A DNA stretch of 64,000 bases, taken from positions 1,223,568 through 1,287,567 of the forward strand of contig NZ_NSBT01000037.1 of NCBI RefSeq assembly GCF_002285435.1, given 5' to 3'. This document shows positions 41,689-50,600 of the stretch, one piece after another (positions within the stretch are counted from its first letter, which is position 1; each line of letters begins with the position of its first letter). The notes below the pieces were generated by a model. It made no database searches. It had not been told where the DNA came from and saw only the letters and a list, made by a program, of their open reading frames with translations. Origin of the DNA: Actibacterium ureilyticum. GTDB taxonomy: Bacteria > Pseudomonadota > Alphaproteobacteria > Rhodobacterales > Rhodobacteraceae. Position numbers and translations under genes: made by a program.

Positions 41689-42563
41689 TGCGTCCACCTT
41701 TCGGTGCGCGCCCGCAGCCAGACATAAAGCCCGTTGGCTATGCCGGTCACGACGATCATGCCAAAGGCCAGCGCATAGCCCAGATGGGGGTCCTGCAACA
41801 CGTCACCGCGGATCTGGGCGAACAGCACGATGGGCACGATCGACAGCGACGAGCCCGTCAGCGCATAGGCGGTCGCCACGGCCCCAAAGGCATTGGCGAA
41901 AAGCAGCGCGAATGTCCCCAGAAGCGACGGCGTCAGGATCGGCAGCACCACCATACGCCAGTATTGAAGACCCGTGGCCCCCAGAATATCCGACGCCTCG
42001 CGCCATTCCTTTTTCAGCCCGTCCAGCGCGGGGGTGATGATCAGCACCATCAGCGGGATCTGGAAGAACAGGTAGACCAGCGTCAGCCCCCAGAAGCTGA
42101 GCAGGTTGAACCCGAAGGCATAGATGTTCACCCCGAACCATTCGCGCAGCAGCACCGTCACCAGCCCCACCCGCCCCAGCGTGGCGATAAAGGCGAATGA
42201 CAGCGGCACACCGGCGAAATTCGACGCGACTCCGGAAAAGGTCATTGCCGGGCCACGGATAAACTTCGGCAAGGCGCCCAGCGTGATCGACGCCGCGATG
42301 GCAAAGCCGATCAGGCAGCCCAGAAAGGCCGTGGCAAAGGAAATCCGGATCGAGATCCAATAGGCCGACAGGATCGACGGCTGAAACAGGTTGCGCACAT
42401 TGGCCAGCGTCGCATCGCCCTCGGCCGTCTGGAACGCACCGACGACGATATACATCGTGGGCAGGATCAGGAACAGGATCGCGAAGATCGCGAAGGGGAC
42501 CAGCCCCAGCCAGGCCAGCGGCAGCGCGTCGCGGCGCGTTTTCGGTTCGGTGATGGATGCCAT
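41685..42563 (-). CDS. ABC transporter permease, PotB-like
   Basis: A 292-residue permease. The first membrane segment is LGLVPFAIFAILFLILPTMYIVVGAF. The EAA loop is EASDILGATGLQYWRMVVLPILTPSLLGTFALLFANAFGAVATAYALTG, characteristic of PotB and of iron/2-aminoethylphosphonate permeases. ATG 42563 (MASITEP) is chosen over one 15 bases upstream. It lies 43 bp after the binding-protein stop. Confidence 0.88.
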   Translation of the reverse strand: MASITEPKTRRDALPLAWLGLVPFAIFAILFLILPTMYIVVGAFQTAEGDATLANVRNLFQPSILSAYWISIRISFATAFLGCLIGFAIAASITLGALPKFIRGPAMTFSGVASNFAGVPLSFAFIATLGRVGLVTVLLREWFGVNIYAFGFNLLSFWGLTLVYLFFQIPLMVLIITPALDGLKKEWREASDILGATGLQYWRMVVLPILTPSLLGTFALLFANAFGAVATAYALTGSSLSIVPIVLFAQIRGDVLQDPHLGYALAFGMIVVTGIANGLYVWLRARTERWTQ

Positions 42564-42606
42564 GGCAAATGGCCCCACCCGGGTCAGACCGGATGGGGCA
42601 ATGCGT

Positions 42607-43707
42607 TTATTGCACGTTCGCGCCGACGACGCTGTCCCAACCGCCGGTCACGACCGACTTGTTGGCGGCTTGCTCATCCAGCGTCGGGAAGGTCGCGGCC
42701 TCATACGCCTCGGCCGGGGGCAGCGCGTCCAGCAGTTCCTGCGGGATGGCGCCATTGGCGGCCAGGTCGTTGAAGCGGATCGGGTGGCAATAGCCTTTCA
42801 GCCAGCCCAGCTGGCCCTCGTCGGAATAAAGGTATTCCATCCACAGCTTGGCCGCGCTGGGATGCGGGGCATAGGCGCTGATCGCCTGGACATAGACGCC
42901 CGCGACGACGCCCGATTTCGGCACCACGACCTCGAGCGGCGGGTTGCCTTCCAGCGTGTCGCGCCAGGCCAGACCGTTATAGTCCCAGGCGATGACGATG
43001 GGCGTCGCGCCCTGCGCCAGCGTACCCGCCTTGCCGATGACCGGCACGAAATTGCCCGCCTCGTTCAGCGCCTTGAAGAAATCGAGGCCCGCCTGACCCG
43101 AACCTTCGCCCGCGGCACCGCCCTGGGCCATGCCCGCCGCCATCACCGCCAGGATCGCCTGGTTCGATGCGCGCGGGTCACCGGCCAGCGCAACCGCATT
43201 GGCGTATTCCGGCTTCAGCAGATCGCTCCAGTCCTGCGGCACGTTCTCGACCAGGTCGGTATTCACCACGAAGGACAGCACACCGTAATAGTCGCCGTAC
43301 CAGTGGCCGTCAGCATCCTTGGCGCTGTCGGGGATCGTGTCCCAGGTGGCAACCTTGTGCGCCATGGTCAGGCCTTCGCCCTTGGCCTGGGGCCCGAATG
43401 CGAAACCAACGTCCAGCACATCGGGTGCCTGCGGGCCGGTATTGCCCTTGTTGGCGCGCACAGCTTCCAGTTCGTCCGCCGAACCCGCATCGGGGTTCAG
43501 TTCATTGACCTCGATATTGGGATATTTCGCCTTGAAGTTGGCGATCACGTCGCCATAGCCGCACCAGCTGTGCGGCAGCGCGATGGTCGACAGCATCCCC
43601 TCGGCCTCGGCCGCGGTGGCCAGCTCGGACATGTCCTGCGCCGCTGCCTGAGTCGCAGCCGCCGCCACAGCGAAGGCCGTGGCCTTCAGCATGGTTTTGA
43701 TCTTCAT
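42607..43707 (-). CDS. ABC transporter substrate-binding protein, PotD/AfuA-like, substrate unknown
   Basis: A 366-residue periplasmic protein with a signal peptide ending at TQAAAQD (about residue 24). It shows EAEGMLSTIALPHSWCGYGDVIANFKAKYPNIEVNELNPDAGSADELEAVRANKG, PDVLDVGFAFGPQAKGEGL, WYGDYYGVLSFVVNTDLVENVPQDWSDLLKPEYANAVALAGDPRASNQA and PSAAKLWMEYLYSDEGQLGWLKGYCHPIRF. These are type 2 periplasmic-binding traits of iron, phosphonate and polyamine systems. The D-P-R-A-S-N signature resembles phosphonate- and iron-type members more than PotD. It is the first gene of the operon 39851-43707. Confidence 0.87.
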   Translation of the reverse strand: MKIKTMLKATAFAVAAAATQAAAQDMSELATAAEAEGMLSTIALPHSWCGYGDVIANFKAKYPNIEVNELNPDAGSADELEAVRANKGNTGPQAPDVLDVGFAFGPQAKGEGLTMAHKVATWDTIPDSAKDADGHWYGDYYGVLSFVVNTDLVENVPQDWSDLLKPEYANAVALAGDPRASNQAILAVMAAGMAQGGAAGEGSGQAGLDFFKALNEAGNFVPVIGKAGTLAQGATPIVIAWDYNGLAWRDTLEGNPPLEVVVPKSGVVAGVYVQAISAYAPHPSAAKLWMEYLYSDEGQLGWLKGYCHPIRFNDLAANGAIPQELLDALPPAEAYEAATFPTLDEQAANKSVVTGGWDSVVGANVQ

Positions 43708-43879
43708 TTCATTCTCCCCTGTTGAACGGCGCGCTAAATGTGCCGCTTTGTTTGGAATTTTTTTGACCTATCGGACGAATTTGACCCCAGCGCATGTCAG
43801 ATGACAAGCACATTCCGCGCCAAAGACGCCAGCTGCACAAATCTCGTGCTTGTTTCGCCCGCGTTGGGCCGGGGCATGC

Positions 43880-43909
43880 CGCGCCACCGGTCATCGGGAC
43901 CGGGGCGCG
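43880..43909 (-). terminator. GC-rich hairpin after tex
   Basis: A 12-bp stem with a single bulge (arms CGCGCC/CCGGTC and GACCGG/GGCGCG) and a 5-base loop, 6 bp after the tex stop on the minus strand. No U-run follows. It separates tex from the ABC importer operon downstream. Confidence 0.55.
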
Positions 43910-43914
43910 GATGG

Positions 43915-46224
43915 TTACTTGCCCTTCAGCGCCGCAGACAGCGCCGCGCCCAGAGCGCCGGTGGACGCCGCCCCCTGGGGCGAGGCGCTTTTGGGCGACC
44001 GCGACCTACCGCCCTTGGGCGCGCCTTTGGCGTCGTTTTTCTGGTCGGGGGCGGATCGCTGGCCACCATCCTTGCGCATGCTCAGCCCGATCCGCTTGCG
44101 CGGGATGTCGACCTCGGTCACGCGGACGCGGACCACATCGCCGGCCTTGACGACCTCGTGCGGGTCCTTGACGAACCGGTCGGCCAGCTGGCTGACATGC
44201 ACCAGCCCGTCCTGGTGCACGCCGATATCGACAAAGGCCCCGAAGGCCGCGACATTGGTGACGGTCCCCTCAAGCAACATGCCGGGCTTCAGGTCCTTGA
44301 TATCCTCGACCCCGTCGGCAAAGGACGCGGTCTTGAATTCGGGGCGCGGATCGCGGCCGGGCTTAGCCAGTTCGTCCAGAATGTCGCGCACGGTCGGCAG
44401 GCCGAACCGGTCATCGACGAAATCCTGCGCCCGCATCCCGCGCAGCGCCTCGGGCTGGCCCATGATGTCGCGGATATCGCGCCCGCAGGCCCCGACGATG
44501 CGGCGCGCCACGTCATAGGCCTCGGGGTGGACGGACGAGGCATCGAGCGGATCGTCGCCATTGCGGATGCGCAGAAAGCCCGCGCATTGCTCGTATGCGC
44601 GCGGGCCCAGCCCCGATACATCCAGCAGCCCCTTGCGCGAGGCAAAGGCGCCATGCAGGTCGCGATGCGCGACAATTGCCGCCGCGACCGACGGGCTCAG
44701 GCCCGCGATCTGCGCCAGCAGCGGGGCCGACGCCATGTTCAGGTCGACCCCTACGCCGTTCACCGCATCCTCGACCACGCCTTCCAGCGCCTGGGTCAGG
44801 CGGCGCTGGTCGACATCGTGCTGGTACTGGCCGACACCGATGCTTTCGGGCGGCACCTTGACCAACTCGGCCAGCGGATCCTGCAGGCGGCGCGCGATGC
44901 TGACCGCACCGCGCAGGCTGACATCCAGATCGGGGAATTCCCGCGCCGCCAGTTCCGATGCCGAATAGACGCTGGCGCCCGCCTCGGAGACCACAACCTT
45001 GGTGGGCTTGGCGCCCTCGATCAGCTTCAGCGTGTCGGCCACCATCCGCTCGGTCTCGCGGCTGGCGGTGCCGTTGCCGATGGCGATCAGCTCGATCCCG
45101 TGCCGCCTCACCGCCGCCGCGATCCAGGCCTGTGCCCCGCGCAGATCCATCTTGGGCTGGAACGGATAAAGCGTCGCGGTCTCGACCAGCTTGCCCGTCG
45201 CATCAACCACCGCCGCCTTGACGCCGGTGCGGATGCCGGGATCCAGCCCCAGCGTCGGTTTGCTGCCCGCCGGGGCCGCCAGTAGAAGATCGCGCAGGTT
45301 GCGGGCAAACACGGCGATCGCCTCTTCATGGGCGCGGCCGCGCAGATCGCCCAACAGGTCGACATACATCGTCAGCGACAGCTTGACCCGCCAGGTCCAG
45401 GCCGCTGCCGCGCGCAACCACTGATCTCCCGGCCCATCGCCCTTGATGCCGATTTCGGCGCACACGATGTCCTGCGCGCGCGCCGCCCCGGTTTCAGGGT
45501 CGGGTGCGATGTCGATGGTCACGATCTCTTCCTTCGCGGCGCGCAGGATCGCCAGCGCCCGGTGCGACGGGATCTTTGCCCAGGCCTCGGTATGCGCGAA
45601 ATAGTCGGAGAATTTGACGCCCGCCTCTTCCTTGCCGGGCAGCACGCGCGCCGAAACCAGCGCCTCGGCCTGCATGAACTCGCGCAGGCGGCCCAGCAGG
45701 CTTGCGCATTCGGACAGTTCCTCGGCCAGGATGTCGCGCGCGCCGTCCAGCGCGGCGGCGGCGGTTTCGACCGCCTCGCTCACATAGCCTTCGGCCAATG
45801 TCGCGGGATCGGCGCCCCGGTCGGCTTCGATGGCGCGCAAAAGCGGCTCCAGCCCGTTTTCGCGGGCGATCATCGCCTTGGTGCGGCGCTTGGGCTTGTA
45901 GGGCAGATAGATGTCTTCGAGCGTCGATTTGGTTTCGGCCTGCGCGATCATCTTCGCCAGCTCGTCGGTCAGCTTGCCCTGCCCGCGGATCGATTCGACA
46001 ATCGCGGCCCGGCGCTTTTCCAGCTCGCGCAGATAGGACAGCCGGTCGTTCAGCACCCGCAACTGCGTATCGTCCAGACCGCCTGTCACCTCCTTGCGAT
46101 AGCGCGCGATGAAGGGCACGGTCGCGCCTTCGTCCAGAAGCGCGACGGCCGAAGCGACCTGTTTCTCGCTGGCGGCAATCTCGGTGGCGATGGTGCGGGC
46201 AATACGGTCGGCTGTGTGATCCAA
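43915..46224 (-). CDS. tex: RNA-binding transcription accessory protein Tex
   Basis: A 769-residue cytoplasmic protein of standard Tex length. The N-terminal domain has VALLDEGATVPFIARYRKEVTGGLDDTQLRVLNDRL and LEDIYLPYKPKRRTKAMIARENGLEPL. A YqgF-like nuclease fold spans about 325-430 (LGLDPGIRTGVKAAVVD, ELIAIGNGTASRETE). Helix-hairpin-helix repeats lie around 490-560 (ASAPLLAQIAGLSPSVAAAIVAHR, GLLDVSGLGPRAYEQCAGFLRI). A C-terminal S1 domain (GMLLEGTVTNVAAFGAFVDIGVHQDGLVHVSQL) is near 655-720. The tail is basic and low-complexity. Tex binds nucleic acid and affects transcription and stress tolerance. Confidence 0.96.
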   Translation of the reverse strand: MDHTADRIARTIATEIAASEKQVASAVALLDEGATVPFIARYRKEVTGGLDDTQLRVLNDRLSYLRELEKRRAAIVESIRGQGKLTDELAKMIAQAETKSTLEDIYLPYKPKRRTKAMIARENGLEPLLRAIEADRGADPATLAEGYVSEAVETAAAALDGARDILAEELSECASLLGRLREFMQAEALVSARVLPGKEEAGVKFSDYFAHTEAWAKIPSHRALAILRAAKEEIVTIDIAPDPETGAARAQDIVCAEIGIKGDGPGDQWLRAAAAWTWRVKLSLTMYVDLLGDLRGRAHEEAIAVFARNLRDLLLAAPAGSKPTLGLDPGIRTGVKAAVVDATGKLVETATLYPFQPKMDLRGAQAWIAAAVRRHGIELIAIGNGTASRETERMVADTLKLIEGAKPTKVVVSEAGASVYSASELAAREFPDLDVSLRGAVSIARRLQDPLAELVKVPPESIGVGQYQHDVDQRRLTQALEGVVEDAVNGVGVDLNMASAPLLAQIAGLSPSVAAAIVAHRDLHGAFASRKGLLDVSGLGPRAYEQCAGFLRIRNGDDPLDASSVHPEAYDVARRIVGACGRDIRDIMGQPEALRGMRAQDFVDDRFGLPTVRDILDELAKPGRDPRPEFKTASFADGVEDIKDLKPGMLLEGTVTNVAAFGAFVDIGVHQDGLVHVSQLADRFVKDPHEVVKAGDVVRVRVTEVDIPRKRIGLSMRKDGGQRSAPDQKNDAKGAPKGGRSRSPKSASPQGAASTGALGAALSAALKGK

Positions 46225-46490
46225 GGGCGTTCTCCTGCTCGTCGGAAGACCGGTTTACCCAAGCCCCGCCGCACCGCCAAGACCCGAGTGACATCATCGC
46301 GTGCGAAAGGCGCGGGTCTGCCGACAGACGGATCAGGCAAGCTGCCCCTGCCGGGCCACGGCGCGCCCCCGGTCCAAAAAAATTCAATCCGCAGAATAAT
46401 TCCGGCTTCCCATGCGTAAAGGTCACGAGTGATGCGCGCCTTTGCCTTGCAAGAAGCATGTGAAATTGAAGCCAAGGACTTGAAATCATT
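46225..46490. other. Divergent promoter region between tex and the TIGR03032 gene
   Basis: 266 bp with no gene recognised. The part nearest the TIGR03032 gene (46375-46490) is AT-richer than its surroundings and must hold that gene's promoter; AAGGA near 46475 is a weak Shine-Dalgarno site. No operator-like repeat was recognised. Confidence 0.4.
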
Positions 46491-47567
46491 ATGAATAACA
46501 TGACGCCAGACAACAAATCCACGACCGAGGCGCAATATTCCGTTTCCCCAGGATTGGCAAAGCGGTTGGCGTCGCTGGATCTGTCCCTGGCGTTTTCATC
46601 CTATCAATCGGGACTTCTGTACCTGGCCGGGGTCAAGCCCGATGGCGGGATCAACATCCATCAGATGGCTTTTCCGCGCCCGATGGGGGTGCATCGGCAC
46701 GGCGCGCACGGGCTGTCGATTGCGGCGGGGGATCAGATCCTGCACCTGCAGAACGTGCTGGATCCCGATGAGCGGATGAACAGCATCTTCGACGCGGGCT
46801 TCATGCCACGCCAAAGCGAGTTTACCGGGCATCTGGACCTGCACGATCTGGGCATTGATGCCGACGGCCGGTCGATTTTTGTCAACACCCGCTATAACTG
46901 CCTGGCGACGCCCGATGCGCGCCACAGCTTTGCCGAGGTTTGGCGCCCGCCCTTCATCACGGCCCAGGTGGACGAGGACCGCTGTCACCTGAACGGCCTG
47001 GCGATGCAGGATGGCACGCCGCGCTATGTCACCGCGGTCAGCCGCTCCGACACGGTCGATGGCTGGCGTGACCGGCGCATCGATGGCGGCATCATCATGG
47101 ATGTGCAAACCAATGAAATCGTCTGCCAGGGCCTGTCGATGCCGCATTCCCCGCGCCTGCATGACGGGCGGCTTTGGGTGCTGAATTCCGGCAAGGGCGA
47201 ACTGGGCGAGGTGGTCTTCGACGACGACGGGCACGGCCGGTTCGTGCCGCATGTCTTCTGCCCCGGGTTCGCGCGCGGTCTGGCCATTCATGGCCGCTTC
47301 GCCTTCGTCGGTTTGTCCAAGCCACGCTACAAACGGTTCGAAGGGCTGGAGCTGGACGCCCGCCTGTCCCAGGCCGACAGCGCGCCCTGGTGCGGGATTC
47401 AGGTGATCGACCTGACCACAAAGACCTGTGTGGACTGGCTGCGCATTGATGGTGCCGTGGCCGAGCTTTACGACCTGGAGCTTTTGCCCGGTCATCTGTG
47501 CCCCCTGGCCATTGCGCCCGGCACGGCCGAGGCAACGTCGCTGATCACGACTGCCAAAGCGCATTGA
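46491..47567 (+). CDS. TIGR03032 (DUF4915) family protein
   Basis: A 358-residue soluble protein without a signal peptide. Diagnostic family motifs are in order: LAFSSYQSGLLYLAGVKPDG, FPRPMGVHRHGAHGLSIAAGDQILHLQN, FTGHLDLHDLGID, SIFVNTRYNCLATPDARHSF, VWRPPFITAQVDEDRCHLNGLAMQDGTPRYVTAVSRSDTVDGWR, GLSMPHSPRLHDGRLWVLNSGKGELG and GFARGLAIHGRFAFVGLSKPR. The repeated short beta segments suggest a propeller. The function is unknown. Family members often occur near very large repeat-rich surface proteins, and here one begins 48 bp downstream on the same strand. Confidence 0.92.
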   Translation: MNNMTPDNKSTTEAQYSVSPGLAKRLASLDLSLAFSSYQSGLLYLAGVKPDGGINIHQMAFPRPMGVHRHGAHGLSIAAGDQILHLQNVLDPDERMNSIFDAGFMPRQSEFTGHLDLHDLGIDADGRSIFVNTRYNCLATPDARHSFAEVWRPPFITAQVDEDRCHLNGLAMQDGTPRYVTAVSRSDTVDGWRDRRIDGGIIMDVQTNEIVCQGLSMPHSPRLHDGRLWVLNSGKGELGEVVFDDDGHGRFVPHVFCPGFARGLAIHGRFAFVGLSKPRYKRFEGLELDARLSQADSAPWCGIQVIDLTTKTCVDWLRIDGAVAELYDLELLPGHLCPLAIAPGTAEATSLITTAKAH

Positions 47568-47615
47568 TCCAAAAACATCAAAACAGACCAAAATAATTTG
47601 ACCGTGAGGGACAAA

Positions 47616-50600
47616 ATGAAAACCTTTTTCCGTAAAAACCCGATTTTCACCCTGCGCGGCGGGCGCATGACCAAATACAAGGGCCGGGTGGCAAGCTTTG
47701 CGCCGATGATTGGTCAGGTATCGACCGTGGCAATTGGGGCGGCCTTGATGCTGGGCGCAGGCGCCACGCTGGCTGGAAGCTGTGTGGATCAGGACGGCGG
47801 GGCGTTCATCTGCTCGGGTCCGGCAAATGACATCACCCCTGAGGACACAATCCTGATCGACGAGCCGGTGAGTCCGACCACGATCACCACAGAACCGGGG
47901 TTCGGGCATAATGCAACCGGTGATGCCATTCGAATTCGGGATGCGGGTACCGTCACCTTTACCGACGCAAACGGCTCTCAGATCACGGGTGGGGAAGACG
48001 GCATTGACACGCTCACCGATGACGGGATTTCGATCACAACCACAGGGCACGTCGCGGGGGGCAATGATGGCATCATTGCCCGGAACGTCAGCACGGGCGC
48101 CATGTCGATTGATGTTGTCGATGTGACGGGCGCAACGGGACGCGGCATCTTCGCAAACAACAGCGATGGACGAAATGACAACCCGCCCATAACGGATTTA
48201 ACCATCACCGCATCGGGAACCGTTCAAGGCGCGACTGATGGGATTGTCGCGAGCCTTGGCGTCGCTTCTGGTGCCTTTTACTTCCCGGCCTCTGGTGACC
48301 TGAGCATCAATGTCGTGGATGTGATCGGCTCGGATGGTATTGGCATCCACGCCGTCAACACGGGCACGGATCTGTCCGTCACGTCGATCGGACAGATTGG
48401 CGCCGCACAACACGGTGTGCTGGCGATCAATCAGGGGCAAGGCGCAACACATGTTGACGTGGCCCGTGTGACCAGCACCGCCGCGGACGGCGTTCGCGTG
48501 ATCAACGAAAGCCTGACAACCGACCTGTCCATCACGGCGCCGGGCACAGTGGCGGGTAATCAGAACGGCATCTATGCGATCAATACCGGCACCGGCGCGC
48601 TGACCATCGACGTGGCCGATGTCAGCGCCGATAACGGGCGTGGTATTCAGGCGGGAAACTATGGCACGGACCTGTCCATCACCGCAACCGGCACCATTGC
48701 GGCAGCACAGGATGGCATTTTTGCTCAGAATGTTGGGACCGGCGCGCTGACCATTGACGTGGCGGATGTGACCAGCACCTCGGGGAAGGGCATCGACGCC
48801 TCCAATGGCAGCGCAGGTACCGATCTGTCCATCACATCGACCGGGCACATTCAGGCCGCACAGCACGGCATTCTGGCAATCAATCAGGGAACAGGTGCGC
48901 TCAGCATCGATGTGGGCGATGTGACCAGCACAGACGAACACGGTATCAGCGCGGTCAATTCAATCCAGGGCACCGACTTGTCCATCACGGCTTCGGGCGC
49001 TGTGACGGTCGATGACGACGGCATTTACGCGTCCAACTCTGGCAGCGGAGCGCTGACCATTGACGTGACCGACGTCAGCTCGGCAAACAGTCTGGGCGTT
49101 CAGGCCAGAAACAATGGCACGGACCTGTCCATCACAGCGACCGGCGCAATTCAGGCCGCGCTGGATGGTATTAGTGTCGATCATACCGGGACGGGCGCCG
49201 TGAGCATTGACGTCACCGATGTTACCAGCACAGGCGAAGACGGCATCTTCGCATACCTCGACAGTGGGGCGACCGGTCTGACCCTCACGGCATCGGGCAG
49301 CATCACTGCATCGGACGATGGCATTTTTGTCGAGAACCTTGGATCAGGCGCGACGACCATCAATGTGGTCGACGTAGCCAGCGCGACCGGGGATGGCATC
49401 GTGGCATTCAGCAGCGCTCCGGGCACCGATCTGTCGATCACCTCCACCGGCACCATCGCGACGGTGCAGTCCGGCATCAAGGTCGATAACCGCGGATCAG
49501 GGGCGTTGACCATTGATGTAAGCGACGTGATCAGCACGGACGGAAAAGGCATCGAGGCCATCAACAGAAGCACTGGCACCGATTTGACCATCACGGCCTC
49601 GGGGACTGTCAGCGCGTCGGACACGGCGATCGAGGCGATCAACGACGGAAGCGGCACGCTGTCCGTCGCGGTCAACACCGTGCACAGCGACGAAGGCTAT
49701 GGAATCGAAGCGATCAATGACAACGAATTTGACAGCGACCTGCTGATCTCTGCCACAGGTCATGTCAGTGGGTTCAAAGGCATCTTCGCCGATCAGGGCA
49801 ACAGCGGGGTGCTGAGTATCGATGTCGCCGACGTCACCGCCACAGGGGGCCATGGTATCTTGGCAACCAGCTTCGGCGCGGACATGACCATCACCGCTTC
49901 CGGGACGATCACCGCGTTCGAGAACGGGATCGACGCCGAGCAACGGGGGGACGGTGATCTTACCATTGACGTCGCGGATGTGACCGGCGGTTCCGGCGGC
50001 GCCTCTGGCTATGGCATTTACGCGACAGGCGATGATGAGACGACGCGCATGACCATCACGTCATCGGGTCACGTCACAGGCACGACCGGGGGTATCACGG
50101 CACAAACGAATGGGGGCGACAGCGATATGATCCTTGACGTCGTGGATGTCACCGCGACAGGCGGCAACGGCATACAGGCGGATCATCGCGGCGCGGATCT
50201 TTCGATCACGTCTTCGGGCACGGTGACGGGCAGTCAAACCGGAATTGCGGCGTTTCATTCGGGCGACGGGGCTTTGACGATCAATGCGACAAATGCCCTG
50301 GGCACGAATGGCCGCGGCATTTTCGCCCAAAGCTACGGAACCGATATTTCGATCACGGCAACCGGGGACATTGCCGGTGAAGATGGGGGGATCGCCGCCC
50401 TCAACTATGGAACGGGTGTAACCAGCGTAACCGTATCCGGCAACGTTTCCAGCACCGATGGCCCCGCCATTCAGGCGACATCCCAGACCACCAGTACAAT
50501 TGAGCTGCTGGATGGTGCGGTTGTTGACCCGGCAAGCGGACAGGCGATTGTGAATGGCAGCGACGCCGGCACGCTCATCTTGCGGGACGGATCGCGCCTG

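Noticed and set aside
39851..43707. Calling this operon potABCD (spermidine/putrescine)
   Set aside because: The binding protein is closer in pattern to iron/phosphonate-type proteins than to PotD, so the substrate is left open.
48021..50500. CRISPR-like or satellite array
   Set aside because: The periodicity is protein-coding, the units differ in sequence and length, and there are no identical repeats with unique spacers. No CRISPR array was seen anywhere in the window.
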